A DNA stretch of 64,000 nucleotides from Elusimicrobiales bacterium (GCA_041651175.1 JBAZJT010000001.1:1-64000); one strand, 5' to 3'; counted from the first letter of the stretch, positions 15,689-24,767 are shown. Numbers and translations are program-made. The notes: a model not told the origin generated them from the sequence alone.

Positions 15689-16308
15689 GAACTCTCATTA
15701 TCATAGCCGCGCTGCCGGCCCTGGCCGCGGCCATGCCGAACCCGGCTTCGGTAAACTGCCAACAACGCGGCGGCAGGCTGGAAATCAGGAAAGGCGATGC
15801 CGGGGAATACGGCGTCTGCATATTCGGCGAAGACCGCCAGTGCGAGGAATGGGCGCTGTTCCGGGGCGAATGCCCCGCCGGCGGGGTGGACATTTCCGCC
15901 GCCCGGACCGATATGGACAAACACTGCCTCCTAAGCGGCGGCAAACTGAAAGACAAAACCTGCGTTTATCCGGTCTGGGGCGGCTGCGCCCCGCTGGAGG
16001 GCGAGTATAAAGATTTGGACGGCTCCCGCGTGAAATTCGCTCCCGGGGACGCAAACTCCTGGAACGGCAAAAGCTTCCGCTGCTCGGTGGCGGTTGGCAA
16101 GGCGTCATGCAAAACGCTCAAGCTGGAAGGGGATGCGCCACTTTACGGCAGGCTGGATTTTACGCAATCCCCCGGCGGCATAAAGTTCTACGCGCCGGAT
16201 TCGGACTGCTCCGGCAAGCCGCTGCGCGCGCTGAAACTCTCCAAAAAGGCGAAAAACCATCCGGCGGACGGCAAATCCGCGGACAAACGTTTTTTCAGCC
16301 GCCAGTAG
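15685..16308 (+). CDS. Exported DUF333-domain protein
   Basis: The 207-residue product has a short signal peptide (MRTLIIIAALPALAAA). A DUF333 domain follows (MPNPASVNCQQRGGRLEIRK to EEWALFRGECP) with its paired cysteines. The rest is Cys-containing and unassigned, with a second weak copy of the motif (DKHCLLSGGKL to TCVYPVW). DUF333 proteins are often labelled putative hemolysins, but without proof. The ATGA overlap with ptrB implies translational coupling. Confidence 0.8.
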   Translation: MRTLIIIAALPALAAAMPNPASVNCQQRGGRLEIRKGDAGEYGVCIFGEDRQCEEWALFRGECPAGGVDISAARTDMDKHCLLSGGKLKDKTCVYPVWGGCAPLEGEYKDLDGSRVKFAPGDANSWNGKSFRCSVAVGKASCKTLKLEGDAPLYGRLDFTQSPGGIKFYAPDSDCSGKPLRALKLSKKAKNHPADGKSADKRFFSRQ

Positions 16309-16323
16309 CCTGAAAATTTCAGG
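16309..16323 (+). repeat. CCTGAAA-N-TTTCAGG palindrome, copy D
   Basis: A perfect odd palindrome (CCTGAAA A TTTCAGG) begins at the base after the TAG stop of the DUF333 gene. The structured cargo seen at the three longer copies is absent. The remaining bases to 16451 hold only an orphan TACAAT with no gene behind it. Confidence 0.6.
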
Positions 16324-16451
16324 TTACTGTTTTCAGCTTGCCGTGTACAATTTTATAAAAAGTCCTGGAAATCTGTGTGCAAAAACCAGCCCGGAAACAG
16401 CAGACGGACAGCGGAATTCGGAAGTGGCCGGCTGGACATTCCTGCGCAGAG

Positions 16452-17309
16452 CTATTCGTCGTCGGTGGTGAGGCCGTTGAAGAACTTCTCGTTCAATACC
16501 GTGCTGCGCGGGGGCAGGCGGGGGCCTGACCGCGCCGGCGGATGCCGCCAGTTGCGGGGAGCCAGCATGACGCCGGTGTTTAGCATTTTCTGGTCCTTTG
16601 AATAAATAACACCGCAGTCGCGTTTGCCAGGCATTTCAGGGCAGCCGAAGCTGTCAAAAACGGCATAGCGGTAGTCAAAACCGCCCAGCCCGGCGTCTTT
16701 TTTGCCCTGGGACGAGAAATACTTGAAGCCCACCACGGCGGAATTGTATTCCTTCTGCATTTCCCCGCGCTTGTTTATGTATCCCAGGAAAGCAACCGCA
16801 TGTCCCGTGCCGTTTACGCGGTTGATGTTGACGAAAGCCCCGGGGGTCAGCTTTTCAAAAGGGATATGCTCGCCCATGCCGAAATTAACCAGCGCGTCCG
16901 CCGTGCCGTAGGAGTTGAACTCGGAATTCACCCAGATATGGCCTTTGAGGTCCTCGCGGTCCAGGCCCTCGTAGCTGTCAATGGGCAGATAATCGTAGAC
17001 GGAGCTGTCGCCCGTTTCGGCGGCGTAAATCTGATACGCGGTCAGCATTACCTCCATTTGCGCGGCCACGCACATCGTCAGCGGGGGATTGGTCGCCTGT
17101 ATAACCCCATAGCCGTCGTAGCGTATATTGTGGGTGAGGACGGAATGTATATCGTATCCCATCAGCCGGTAGCTGGCATAAAGTTTGCTTACTGCCTTGA
17201 GGATGTATGCGTTGAAATACCGGTCGCCGCGGCGGGCGGCGGCGGAATAATCCGCGGAAAAGCAGGTTCCGCATACAGAGAGGCCGATTACAAGCGCAAG
17301 TCTGCACAT
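16452..17309 (-). CDS. Exported NlpC/P60-like (papain-fold) protein
   Basis: The 285-residue product has a signal peptide (MCRLALVIGLSVCGTCFSA). A cysteine in PPLTMCVAAQMEVML and a histidine in NGTGHAVAFLGYI are placed as in NlpC/P60 or amidase folds, with PGAFVNINR just before the histidine. A wall-peptide hydrolase or amidase role is inferred only from this pattern. The last 40 residues are Arg/Pro-rich and probably disordered. It is a single-gene unit. Confidence 0.6.
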   Translation of the reverse strand: MCRLALVIGLSVCGTCFSADYSAAARRGDRYFNAYILKAVSKLYASYRLMGYDIHSVLTHNIRYDGYGVIQATNPPLTMCVAAQMEVMLTAYQIYAAETGDSSVYDYLPIDSYEGLDREDLKGHIWVNSEFNSYGTADALVNFGMGEHIPFEKLTPGAFVNINRVNGTGHAVAFLGYINKRGEMQKEYNSAVVGFKYFSSQGKKDAGLGGFDYRYAVFDSFGCPEMPGKRDCGVIYSKDQKMLNTGVMLAPRNWRHPPARSGPRLPPRSTVLNEKFFNGLTTDDE

Positions 17310-17318
17310 GACAGCGAG

Positions 17319-17347
17319 ATTATACAGACTGGCGGGCCCGAAAGCAA
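17319..17347 (-). promoter_or_regulatory. Strong promoter of the NlpC/P60-like gene
   Basis: Minus-strand -35 box TTGCTT (17342-17347) and perfect -10 box TATAAT (17319-17324), 17-base spacer. Only nine bases separate the -10 box from the ATG at 17309, so the leader would be two or three bases at most. Confidence 0.75.
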
Positions 17348-17425
17348 TGACTTCGCGCGCGAACTAAAACCGCGTGTGGAAATGTGTTGCCGGACGCCGG
17401 CTCCCGGCGATTTTTCAGGCGGGTT

Positions 17426-17842
17426 CTATCGGCGGAGGCGCTTGTGTTCAATCAGCTTCAGCCGCAGCAGGCTTCTGCGCAGCGAGGCCTCCACGGCGGC
17501 GATGTCCATGTCTTTTTCGGGGGAATCCAGCAGTTGCCTGGCTTTCTGCACGGCCTGGCGCTCGGCCTCGGCGTCTATCTCGCCGGCGAGGTCGGCGGCC
17601 TCGGCGAAAACCATCACCTCGTCCTTGTGGATTTCGGCAAAGCCGCCCATTATGCCGAAAGCCCCGTCCCCTGTTTGGGAAGTGTAGTGCAAAATTCCCT
17701 CTTTAAGCTGCACCAGCGCGCTGGCATGGCCGGGCAGCACGCCCAGCTCGCCGCCCCGGGCGGGCAGCGCGGCGAAATCCGCCGCACAGTCCAGCACGGG
17801 CTTTTCCGGCGTTACTATGACCAGTTTCAGCCTGCCGCTCAT
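17426..17842 (-). CDS. atpC: F1 ATP synthase epsilon subunit
   Basis: The 138-residue product has the epsilon beta-sandwich (LKLVIVTPEKPVLDCAADFA, then LPARGGELGVLPGHASALVQ) and the C-terminal two-helix domain rich in Ala, Glu and Arg. It links the rotor to the catalytic head and can inhibit hydrolysis. It is the last gene of the atp operon and overlaps atpD by four bases. Confidence 0.96.
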   Translation of the reverse strand: MSGRLKLVIVTPEKPVLDCAADFAALPARGGELGVLPGHASALVQLKEGILHYTSQTGDGAFGIMGGFAEIHKDEVMVFAEAADLAGEIDAEAERQAVQKARQLLDSPEKDMDIAAVEASLRRSLLRLKLIEHKRLRR

Positions 17843-19257
17843 CTGGCCGCGCCCGCCGCTTTGGCGGCTTCAAGAACATCGTCTATCCCGCCGGCCATGA
17901 AGAAAGCCTGCTCCGGCACCGCGTCGTGCCTGCCTTCCACTATTTCGCGGAAGCCGCGTATGGTTTCGGGCAGCGTCACGTATTTTCCGGCGCGGCCCGT
18001 GAACTGCTCGGCCACGGAAAACGGCTGCGACAGAAAACGCTGCACCTTGCGCGCGCGGGAGACTGCCAGCTTGTCCTCTTCCGACAGTTCGTCTATGCCC
18101 AGTATGGCGATGATGTCCTGGAGCTCCTTGTAGCGCTGGAGAATTTTCTGCACGGCGCGCGCCGTCTCGTAATGCTCGGCGCCGACTATGTTGGGGTCCA
18201 GTATGCGCGAGGTGGACTCCAGCGGGTCCACCGCCGGATAAATGCCCAGCTCCGATATCTGGCGGGAAAGCACCGTGGTCGCGTCCAGATGGGTGAAGGT
18301 GGTGGCGACCCCGGGGTCGGTCAAATCATCCGCCGGGACGTAAATGGCCTGAATGGAGGTGATGGAGCCTTTGTCGGTTGAGGTGATTCTCTCCTGCAGC
18401 CAGCCCACTTCGGTGCCAAGGGTGGGCTGGTAGCCTACGGCGGAGGGCATTCTGCCCAGCAGCGCGGAAACCTCCGCATTTGCCAGCACGTAGCGGAACA
18501 CGTTATCAATAAAAAGCAGCACGTCGCGGCCTTCCTCATCGCGGAAGTATTCGGCCTGGGTAAGCGCGGTAAGACCCACGCGGGCGCGCGCGCCGGGCGG
18601 CTCGTTCATCTGGCCGTAGACAAGCGCGGTCTTGGACAGCACCGTGCTTCCGTCGGAGAGCTTGGCCTGCTTCATGTCCAGCCACAAATCGTTGCCCTCG
18701 CGCGAACGCTCGCCCACCCCGCCGAAGACCGAGCAGCCGCTGTGCCGGCGCGCGACGTTGTTTATCAGCTCCATTATGACGACGGTTTTCCCCACGCCCG
18801 CCCCGCCGAACAGCCCGACCTTGCCGCCTTTCATGTACGGGGCCAGCAGATCCACCACTTTTATGCCGGTTTCAAAAATCTCCTGCGAGGTTGTCTGCGA
18901 GGCAAGCGGCGGCGGCGCGCGGTGAATGGGCAGTTTTTTATCCGCGTTGACCGGCCCCAGCCCGTCGCGCGGGTTGCCCAGCACGTCCAGCAGCCGGCCA
19001 AGGCAGGCCTTGCCCACCGGCACCGAAAGCGGCGCGCCGGTGTCGGATACCGCAAGGCCGCGGCGCAGCCCCTCGGTGGGGCCCAGCGCTATGGCGCGCA
19101 CCACGTTGTCGCCCAGATGCTGCGCGGTCTCCAGCACCAGTTTTTCGCCGGAGGGCATCTCCGCCTCCAGCGAATTGTAAATCGCGGGCAGCTGCCCCGG
19201 CAGAAACTCTATATCCACCGCCGGCCCGATTATCTGCGCTATTTTGCCTGTATTCAT
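17839..19257 (-). CDS. atpD: F1 ATP synthase beta (catalytic) subunit
   Basis: The 472-residue product has the catalytic P-loop GGAGVGKTVVIMELI and the family signatures ERSREGNDLWLDM, LVYGQMNEPPGAR and the DELSEEDK segment. Its length is standard. It forms the catalytic sites with AtpA. It follows atpG by seven bases. Confidence 0.99.
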   Translation of the reverse strand: MNTGKIAQIIGPAVDIEFLPGQLPAIYNSLEAEMPSGEKLVLETAQHLGDNVVRAIALGPTEGLRRGLAVSDTGAPLSVPVGKACLGRLLDVLGNPRDGLGPVNADKKLPIHRAPPPLASQTTSQEIFETGIKVVDLLAPYMKGGKVGLFGGAGVGKTVVIMELINNVARRHSGCSVFGGVGERSREGNDLWLDMKQAKLSDGSTVLSKTALVYGQMNEPPGARARVGLTALTQAEYFRDEEGRDVLLFIDNVFRYVLANAEVSALLGRMPSAVGYQPTLGTEVGWLQERITSTDKGSITSIQAIYVPADDLTDPGVATTFTHLDATTVLSRQISELGIYPAVDPLESTSRILDPNIVGAEHYETARAVQKILQRYKELQDIIAILGIDELSEEDKLAVSRARKVQRFLSQPFSVAEQFTGRAGKYVTLPETIRGFREIVEGRHDAVPEQAFFMAGGIDDVLEAAKAAGAAR

Positions 19258-19264
19258 AAAGCTC

Positions 19265-20146
19265 CTAGTTACTAAGGGCTTCCGCCCCGCCCACTATCTC
19301 GGAAATTTCCCGCGTTATCATCGCCTGCCGGGTGCGGTTGAGCTTGAGGGCCAGGTCGTCAATAAGTTCGCCGGCGTTCTTGTCGGCGGCGTCCATGGCG
19401 TTCATGCGGGCGGCAAGCTCCGCCGCCTGAGATTCCAGCAGGCAGCGGTAAAGCTGCGCCTTGACATGGCGCGGCAGCAGCGCCTCCAGCATGGCGGCGC
19501 GGCCGGGCTCAAATATGAAATCGTCGCGGAAGCCTTTGGCGCGGCTAGCCGCGCAATCCAGCGGCAGCAGCCGCTTTATCACGGCGCGCTGCGCGGCAAG
19601 CGAGACAAATTCGTTGTATATCACATGCAATTCCGACACCGCGCCGGACGAGACGGCAGCCAGCGCCGCGCGCCCCAGCAGCTCGGCATGGACATAACCC
19701 GCCTTGGGGAAAATGCCGGTGTTTTCATATGCGACGGAAACGCCGGGCATGGAAAGCCGGCGCAGATAGTCCCGCCCCTTTTTGCCGATTAAAAATAACT
19801 GCGCCCCGCGCCCGCGGTTTTCGCCCAGCCATTCAAGCGCGGCGCGGACGGCGTTGACGTTGAAAGACCCGCACAGCCCCTTGTCCGACGTGATTACCAC
19901 CAGCCCCGCCGGGCGCGAGAGGTCCGCCTCGCCGCAGAAGCCGCGCATCGCCCCCTCCGCCGCGGCCAGATGGCCGGACACTTCGGAGAGCATTTCCTCC
20001 ATCCTCGCGGCGAAAGGCCGGGCCGAAATTATGCCGTTTTGCGCCTTTTTCATGCGCGCCGAGGCCACCATTTTCATGGTGCGCATTATCTGGCGCGTAG
20101 CCCTGAACGATTTTATATTGCGCCTTATGTCGCGCAAAGATTCCAT
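19265..20146 (-). CDS. atpG: F1 ATP synthase gamma subunit
   Basis: The 293-residue product starts with RDIRRNIKSFRATRQIMRTM, the N-terminal coiled-coil helix that turns inside F1. It ends with the matching conserved block (MDAADKNAGELIDDLALKLN, then RTRQAMITREISEI). The central part contains SDKGLCGSFN. It starts on the last base of the hldD-like stop, so the two are translationally linked. Confidence 0.98.
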   Translation of the reverse strand: MESLRDIRRNIKSFRATRQIMRTMKMVASARMKKAQNGIISARPFAARMEEMLSEVSGHLAAAEGAMRGFCGEADLSRPAGLVVITSDKGLCGSFNVNAVRAALEWLGENRGRGAQLFLIGKKGRDYLRRLSMPGVSVAYENTGIFPKAGYVHAELLGRAALAAVSSGAVSELHVIYNEFVSLAAQRAVIKRLLPLDCAASRAKGFRDDFIFEPGRAAMLEALLPRHVKAQLYRCLLESQAAELAARMNAMDAADKNAGELIDDLALKLNRTRQAMITREISEIVGGAEALSN

Positions 20147-21063
20147 CAGCGCCCGCCTTCCAGGAATTTGGCGTAATCGGCGATGCCTTCGTCCAGGCTC
20201 CAGCGCGCCGCGAAACCGGACGTCTTTTTGGCCAGCGCGGTCGCCGCCTGGGTTTTGTTCTGGTAGAAGCTGTAGGGGTTTTTGAAATATTCCGGCTCCA
20301 GCCCGGTTTTCAGCGCGCGGTTGAGGCAGGAAATGACGCGGTTGAAAGTTTCCGGCCTGCCGGTTCCGGCATTTATGACGCAGCTTTTTTTAACCTTCAG
20401 CGCGGCCAGATTGGCGGCGGCGACGTCCTTTATATATATGAAATCGCGGCTCTGCTCGCCCGGGTGGAACACGCGCGGCCTTTTGCCCGATTTCATTTGC
20501 AGGTAAAGCTGGTATATCATGCTGGCGAATTTGCCTTTATAGCCTTCGCGCGGGCCGTAGACGTTGAAATAGCGCAGCCCGGCAAGCGTCATTTTAGGAT
20601 TCGCCGCGGCAAACTCGCGCGCGACATTGTCCATCACCGCTTTTGAAAAGCTGTAGACGTTTTCCGGCGCGGGAACCGACGTTTCCTCCATCGGGCATTT
20701 GCCGTTGCCGTAAACCCCGGCGGAGGAGGCATACACCACCCGCTTTGCCCCGCGCTCTCTGGCGAAAGCCAGCGCGTTGCGGAAACCTTCCACGTTTACT
20801 TCCATCATAAGCCGCTGGTCCATGACGGTGGTGTCGGTTATCGCGGCCTCGTGGAACACCGCGTCGAAGCGGCCCGCGAAGCCGGCAAACGCGGCATAAT
20901 CCCTTATGTCGCCCGCGCGGACATAGCCCCTGAAGCCTTCCAGATTCTTGAACCCGCCGGACGAAAAATTATCCAGCACGGCGACCGAATGGCCCGCCGC
21001 CTCCAGCTCCAGCGCGAGGTTGCTGCCCACAAACCCCGCCCCTCCGGTAACAAGACATCTCAT
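20146..21063 (-). CDS. HldD-like nucleotide-sugar epimerase inside the atp operon
   Basis: The 305-residue product is an extended short-chain dehydrogenase: TGGAGFVGSN (NAD(P) binding), SSAGVYG and YSFSK (catalytic Tyr and Lys). Blocks typical of ADP-heptose epimerase HldD/RfaD are FHEAAITDTT, RYFNVYGPREGYKGKFASM, SRDFIYIKDV and NAGTGRPETFN. HldD makes ADP-L-glycero-D-manno-heptose for LPS inner core. A generic GalE-type enzyme cannot be excluded. It lies between atpA (72 bases) and atpG (one-base overlap), which is not a standard atp operon member. Confidence 0.8.
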   Translation of the reverse strand: MRCLVTGGAGFVGSNLALELEAAGHSVAVLDNFSSGGFKNLEGFRGYVRAGDIRDYAAFAGFAGRFDAVFHEAAITDTTVMDQRLMMEVNVEGFRNALAFARERGAKRVVYASSAGVYGNGKCPMEETSVPAPENVYSFSKAVMDNVAREFAAANPKMTLAGLRYFNVYGPREGYKGKFASMIYQLYLQMKSGKRPRVFHPGEQSRDFIYIKDVAAANLAALKVKKSCVINAGTGRPETFNRVISCLNRALKTGLEPEYFKNPYSFYQNKTQAATALAKKTSGFAARWSLDEGIADYAKFLEGGR

Positions 21064-21135
21064 AACGTTCTCCCCGGCGCGCTGCGCCGACCCCGTTACA
21101 GACTTTTCAGGCGCGCTATCGCGGCGCCGCGCAAG

Positions 21136-22686
21136 CTAGACTCCCTTGAAACGCGCGCCCGGATTGTCCAACCGGGCGAAACGCTCCTTATGCTCGGCCA
21201 TCAGCGTCTTGAGCCTGGCATCCAGAGTATCGTCAATGTCGCGGCGCTCTTTTATCTCCCGCAGTATTTCGGGATGCGCCTGTTTTGCAAATTCCACAAG
21301 TTCGCGCTCAAAGGCGCGGGTTTTTTCCCTGGGCAAATCGTCCAGCCAGCCGTTTACCCCGGCATAGAGCGCAAGCACCTGCTCCTCGGCGGGAACGGGG
21401 GAGTACTGCGGCTGCTTGAGCAGCTCCACCATGCGCTCGCCCCGGGCGAGCTGGCGGCGGCTTTCCTTGTCCAACTCGGAGCCGAACTGCGCGAACGCCG
21501 CCAGGTCGTTGAATTGCGCCAGGTCTATGCGCAGCCGCCCGGCCACCTTTCTCATCGCTTTTATCTGTGCCGAGCCGCCCACCCGCGATACCGATATTCC
21601 CACATTGACCGCCGGGCGCACGCCGGAATGGAAAAGCCCGCTTTCCAGATAGATCTGCCCGTCGGTTATGGAGATGACGTTTGTCGGGATATAGGCGGAG
21701 ACGTCGTTGGCCTGGGTTTCTATGATTGGCAGCGCGGTAAGCGAGCCGCCGCCGTTGGCCTCGCTTAATTTGCAGGCCCGCTCCAGCAGGCGGGAGTGCA
21801 GATAGAAGACGTCGCCCGGATACGCCTCGCGCCCCGGCGGCCTGCGCAGCAGCAGCGACATCTGGCGGTAGGCCTGGGCGTGCTTTGTGAGGTCGTCGTA
21901 GATTATCAGTACGTCGCGGCCCTGCCACATGAAATGCTCGCCCATCGCGCAGCCGGCGTAGGGCGCGATATAGAGCATGGACGCCGGCTCGCTGGCGCAG
22001 GCGGAAACCACAATCGTGTATTCCATCGCGCCGTGGTCGGTCAGCGTTTTCACCACCTGCGCCACTGTGGACTGCTTCTGGCCCACGGCCACGTAAATGC
22101 AGATCACCCGCTCTTTGGGCGGGGCGTTTTTCTGGTTGATGATAGCGTCTATGGCGACGGCAGTCTTGCCCGTCTGCCGGTCGCCTATTATAAGCTCGCG
22201 CTGGCCGCGGCCTATGGGGATGATGGCGTCCACCGCCTTGATGCCGGTTTGCAGCGGCGCTTTCACGGGCTGCCGGTCCACGATGCCGGGGGCCACCGCC
22301 TCAAGCAGGCGGCGCTGCTGCGTTTTTATTTCGCCTTTGCCGTCCAGCGCAACGCCCAGCGGGCTTACCACGCGGCCTATCAGTTCCTCGCCCACGGGCA
22401 CGTCCATCACGCGGCCCGTGCGGCGCACAAGGTCGCCTTCCTTTACCAGCCTGTCCTCTCCCATCAGGACGCAGCCGACGTTATCCTGCTCCAGGTTAAG
22501 CGCCATGCCGCGCGCGCCGTGCGGGAAATCCAGCAGCTCGCCGTAGACCGCGTTGGACAGGCCGTAGACCCGCGCGATGCCGTCGCCCACGGACAATACG
22601 TTGCCCACCTCGGCGATATCGGCGCCGGGCGCAAATCCGGTTATCCGGTTTTTGAGTATATCGGTTATCTCGCTTGGTTTTATCAT
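21136..22686 (-). CDS. atpA: F1 ATP synthase alpha subunit
   Basis: The 516-residue product carries the non-catalytic P-loop IIGDRQTGKTAVAID, the signature AYRQMSLLLRRPPGREAYPG and the expected C-terminal helical domain. It overlaps atpH by four bases. After its stop, 72 bases with GC-rich inverted repeats precede the hldD-like gene. Confidence 0.99.
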   Translation of the reverse strand: MIKPSEITDILKNRITGFAPGADIAEVGNVLSVGDGIARVYGLSNAVYGELLDFPHGARGMALNLEQDNVGCVLMGEDRLVKEGDLVRRTGRVMDVPVGEELIGRVVSPLGVALDGKGEIKTQQRRLLEAVAPGIVDRQPVKAPLQTGIKAVDAIIPIGRGQRELIIGDRQTGKTAVAIDAIINQKNAPPKERVICIYVAVGQKQSTVAQVVKTLTDHGAMEYTIVVSACASEPASMLYIAPYAGCAMGEHFMWQGRDVLIIYDDLTKHAQAYRQMSLLLRRPPGREAYPGDVFYLHSRLLERACKLSEANGGGSLTALPIIETQANDVSAYIPTNVISITDGQIYLESGLFHSGVRPAVNVGISVSRVGGSAQIKAMRKVAGRLRIDLAQFNDLAAFAQFGSELDKESRRQLARGERMVELLKQPQYSPVPAEEQVLALYAGVNGWLDDLPREKTRAFERELVEFAKQAHPEILREIKERRDIDDTLDARLKTLMAEHKERFARLDNPGARFKGV

Positions 22687-23213
22687 AGTTTTTGCAAATC
22701 GGTTTTAAGCCGGGCAAGCGCGCCGCGCGCGGAGCCGTCCACCAGAATATCGCCCATGCGGGCGGAAAATCCGGCTATAAGCGCGCCGTCGCGCGAGACG
22801 GAGACCCGCGCCCTCGCGCCGGAGAGTTTTTCCAGCCCCGCCGCCAGCCGCGCGGTCTGCGCGCCGTCGGGCGCGGAAGCGTAGGTTATGCCGGCAGCCA
22901 TAATGCCCTCGCGCCGGTCGCAGTAATCGGAGGCGCGGGCCATGATTGCGTCCAGCAGGTAAAAGCGGCGCGCGTCCAGCAGCGCGGCGGCCAGGGCATA
23001 GGCGCGGGAAGCCTCCCGCCCGGCGGCGGCGCGGGACAGAATGGTTTTTTTGTCCGCCGCGGGGATAAGCGGATTGTTGAGATATTCAAGCGCGGGCGCC
23101 AGCTCCGCGTGCAGCAGCGACAATTCGTCCAGCCCCGCCCGCGCGTCTGCGCCGCAGGCGGTTATATAGGCTTTGCCGTAGCGTCCGGCCAGAATTCTGT
23201 CCTGGGCTTTCAT
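22683..23213 (-). CDS. atpH: F1 ATP synthase delta subunit
   Basis: The 176-residue product begins with an N-terminal helical bundle (RYGKAYITACGADARAGL) and has the C-terminal pattern RVSVSRDGALIAGFSARMGD, typical of AtpH. It ties the peripheral stalk to the top of F1. It overlaps both neighbours, atpF and atpA, by four bases. Confidence 0.93.
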   Translation of the reverse strand: MKAQDRILAGRYGKAYITACGADARAGLDELSLLHAELAPALEYLNNPLIPAADKKTILSRAAAGREASRAYALAAALLDARRFYLLDAIMARASDYCDRREGIMAAGITYASAPDGAQTARLAAGLEKLSGARARVSVSRDGALIAGFSARMGDILVDGSARGALARLKTDLQKL

Positions 23214-23698
23214 TTGACTTTGCTGAGGAACTCCTCCACCGCGCGCTCCCCGGAGGCTTTGTCCACTTCCTTTGCCAGAATACGTTCCGCCGCCGCTATT
23301 GAAAGCCCGGCCACCTCGCCGCGCAATTCGGCCACCAGCCTGTCTTTTTCCGCCTCCAGCGAGCGTCTGGCCGACGCCGCAATCCCTTCGGCCTGCTTGC
23401 GCGCGGCCTCCAGCAGGGCGGCTTTTTCCTTTTCGCCCAGCGCGGCGGCGCGGGCTATGGCGGACTGCGCCTCGGTCTCTATCTTGCGCAGCCGGGCCTC
23501 CACCTCCGCCTTCGCGCTTTCGGCTGCCAGGCGGGCCTGCTGGGCGGCCTGCACATCCTCGCGGATTTTATGCTCACGCATTTCCAGCGCGCGCACGGCG
23601 GGCCGCCAGCCGAATTTCCCCAGCAGGTAAACCAGCAGGGCGAAATTGACCAGCGTCCAGAATATAAGCCCGGCGTCGGGCTTTATCAGATGTTCCAT
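23210..23698 (-). CDS. atpF: Fo ATP synthase subunit b
   Basis: The 162-residue product has one N-terminal membrane span (LIFWTLVNFALLVYLLGKFG) followed by a long Ala/Glu/Lys-rich coiled coil. This is the peripheral stalk. Only one b-type gene is present, so the stalk is a homodimer. Confidence 0.95.
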   Translation of the reverse strand: MEHLIKPDAGLIFWTLVNFALLVYLLGKFGWRPAVRALEMREHKIREDVQAAQQARLAAESAKAEVEARLRKIETEAQSAIARAAALGEKEKAALLEAARKQAEGIAASARRSLEAEKDRLVAELRGEVAGLSIAAAERILAKEVDKASGERAVEEFLSKVK

Positions 23699-23995
23699 TT
23701 AATGCGCAGGTTGGGCGGCCGCTGCGGGCGCGCTCTGATGCGCCGGCTCCGGCTTGCTGAAATTCATAAGCCCCAGCAGGCATATTATCAGGCCGAAAAA
23801 CGCAAGGCCCTCTATAAGCGCGGCGGCGATAATCATCGTCGTGCGCAGGGTGCCGCTGGCCTCGGGCTGGCGGGCCGTGCCTTCCAGCGCGGCGGCGGCC
23901 AGCTTGCCTATGCCCAGCCCCGCGCCCACGATGGTAAGCCCCGCGCCCAATCCCGCGCCCAGATATCCCAGCCCGATATACATTGTCTCGTTCAT
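23699..23995 (-). CDS. atpE: Fo ATP synthase subunit c with an Ala/Pro-rich tail
   Basis: The 98-residue product has two membrane helices joined by the polar loop ARQPE. The ion-binding Glu lies in IIAAALIEGLAFFGLII. The Gln and Ser/Thr residues that mark Na+-binding rings are not in their usual places, so H+ coupling is inferred. A tail of about 18 residues rich in Ala, Pro, His and Gln follows the second helix; typical c subunits of about 80 residues lack it. Confidence 0.95.
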   Translation of the reverse strand: MNETMYIGLGYLGAGLGAGLTIVGAGLGIGKLAAAALEGTARQPEASGTLRTTMIIAAALIEGLAFFGLIICLLGLMNFSKPEPAHQSAPAAAAQPAH

Positions 23996-24005
23996 TGGAT
24001 TCTCC

Positions 24006-24767
24006 TTAGTGTGGATGCATCGCCATGCCGGCGAATATGGCGGTCAGAAACGTAAATATATAGGCCTGCAGCACCGCCACCAGCACCTCCAGCAGCGACA
24101 CAAACAGCGCCATGCCAACTGCGGCGGGGACGGTGAGCGTCCAGTCCGCCACGGGGCTGATGGCCCCGAAAATAAATATCAGTCCGAAAAGCGACAGTAT
24201 CACGAAATGCCCCGCTATCATGTTCGCGAACAACCGGATGCACAGCGCGAATGTCTTGGCCGCCAGGCTGATAAGCTCTATCGGAAAAATCATCGGCGCA
24301 AGCCAGCCCGGAACGCCGGAGGGAACGAAGGATTTCAGATAGCCGGCCAGCCCCTGCTCCCTCAGCCCGGAGAATATTATCAGGGCCAGGGTGCTAAGCG
24401 CCAGCGCCGCCGTAACGGAGATATTGCCCGTAGCCGTCGCGCCGAAAGGCACCAGCCCTATGAAATTGCACACCAGTATGAAAGTGAAAAGGGTGCAGAA
24501 ATACTCGGTGTAAACCAGCCCGGCCTCGCCCATATTGGGCAGCACTATATCGTTGCGCACGAAGGCGGCCACCGCCTCAACCAGCGAGCGGCCCAGCGCG
24601 AACCGCGGCGACCGCGCGCGCGCCAGCGCGGGCACGGCAATCATCAGGAAGCCGCCGGACAGCCACATCATCAGCAGATGCTTTGTTATCGGCAGCGAAA
24701 ACCCCGCCACCCGCAGCACGGCGACGGTGTGGTCTATTATATGGTGTTCAAAAATTTTAGCCAGCAT
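24006..24767 (-). CDS. atpB: Fo ATP synthase subunit a
   Basis: The 253-residue membrane protein has the essential Arg in ALCIRLFANMIAGH, and a second conserved half-channel segment near its end (LLEVLVAVLQAYIFTFLTAI). It forms the proton half-channels against the c-ring. Its start overlaps the AtpI-like gene by 11 bases. Confidence 0.97.
   Translation of the reverse strand: MLAKIFEHHIIDHTVAVLRVAGFSLPITKHLLMMWLSGGFLMIAVPALARARSPRFALGRSLVEAVAAFVRNDIVLPNMGEAGLVYTEYFCTLFTFILVCNFIGLVPFGATATGNISVTAALALSTLALIIFSGLREQGLAGYLKSFVPSGVPGWLAPMIFPIELISLAAKTFALCIRLFANMIAGHFVILSLFGLIFIFGAISPVADWTLTVPAAVGMALFVSLLEVLVAVLQAYIFTFLTAIFAGMAMHPH

Noticed and set aside
16339..16350. TACAAT at about 16344 as a promoter
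   Set aside because: No gene or RNA is found behind it on the plus strand, and the next gene is on the minus strand.
23699..23995. A Na+-type ATP synthase
   Set aside because: The c subunit has Gly after the carboxylate and lacks the Gln and Ser/Thr ligands of Na+ rings.
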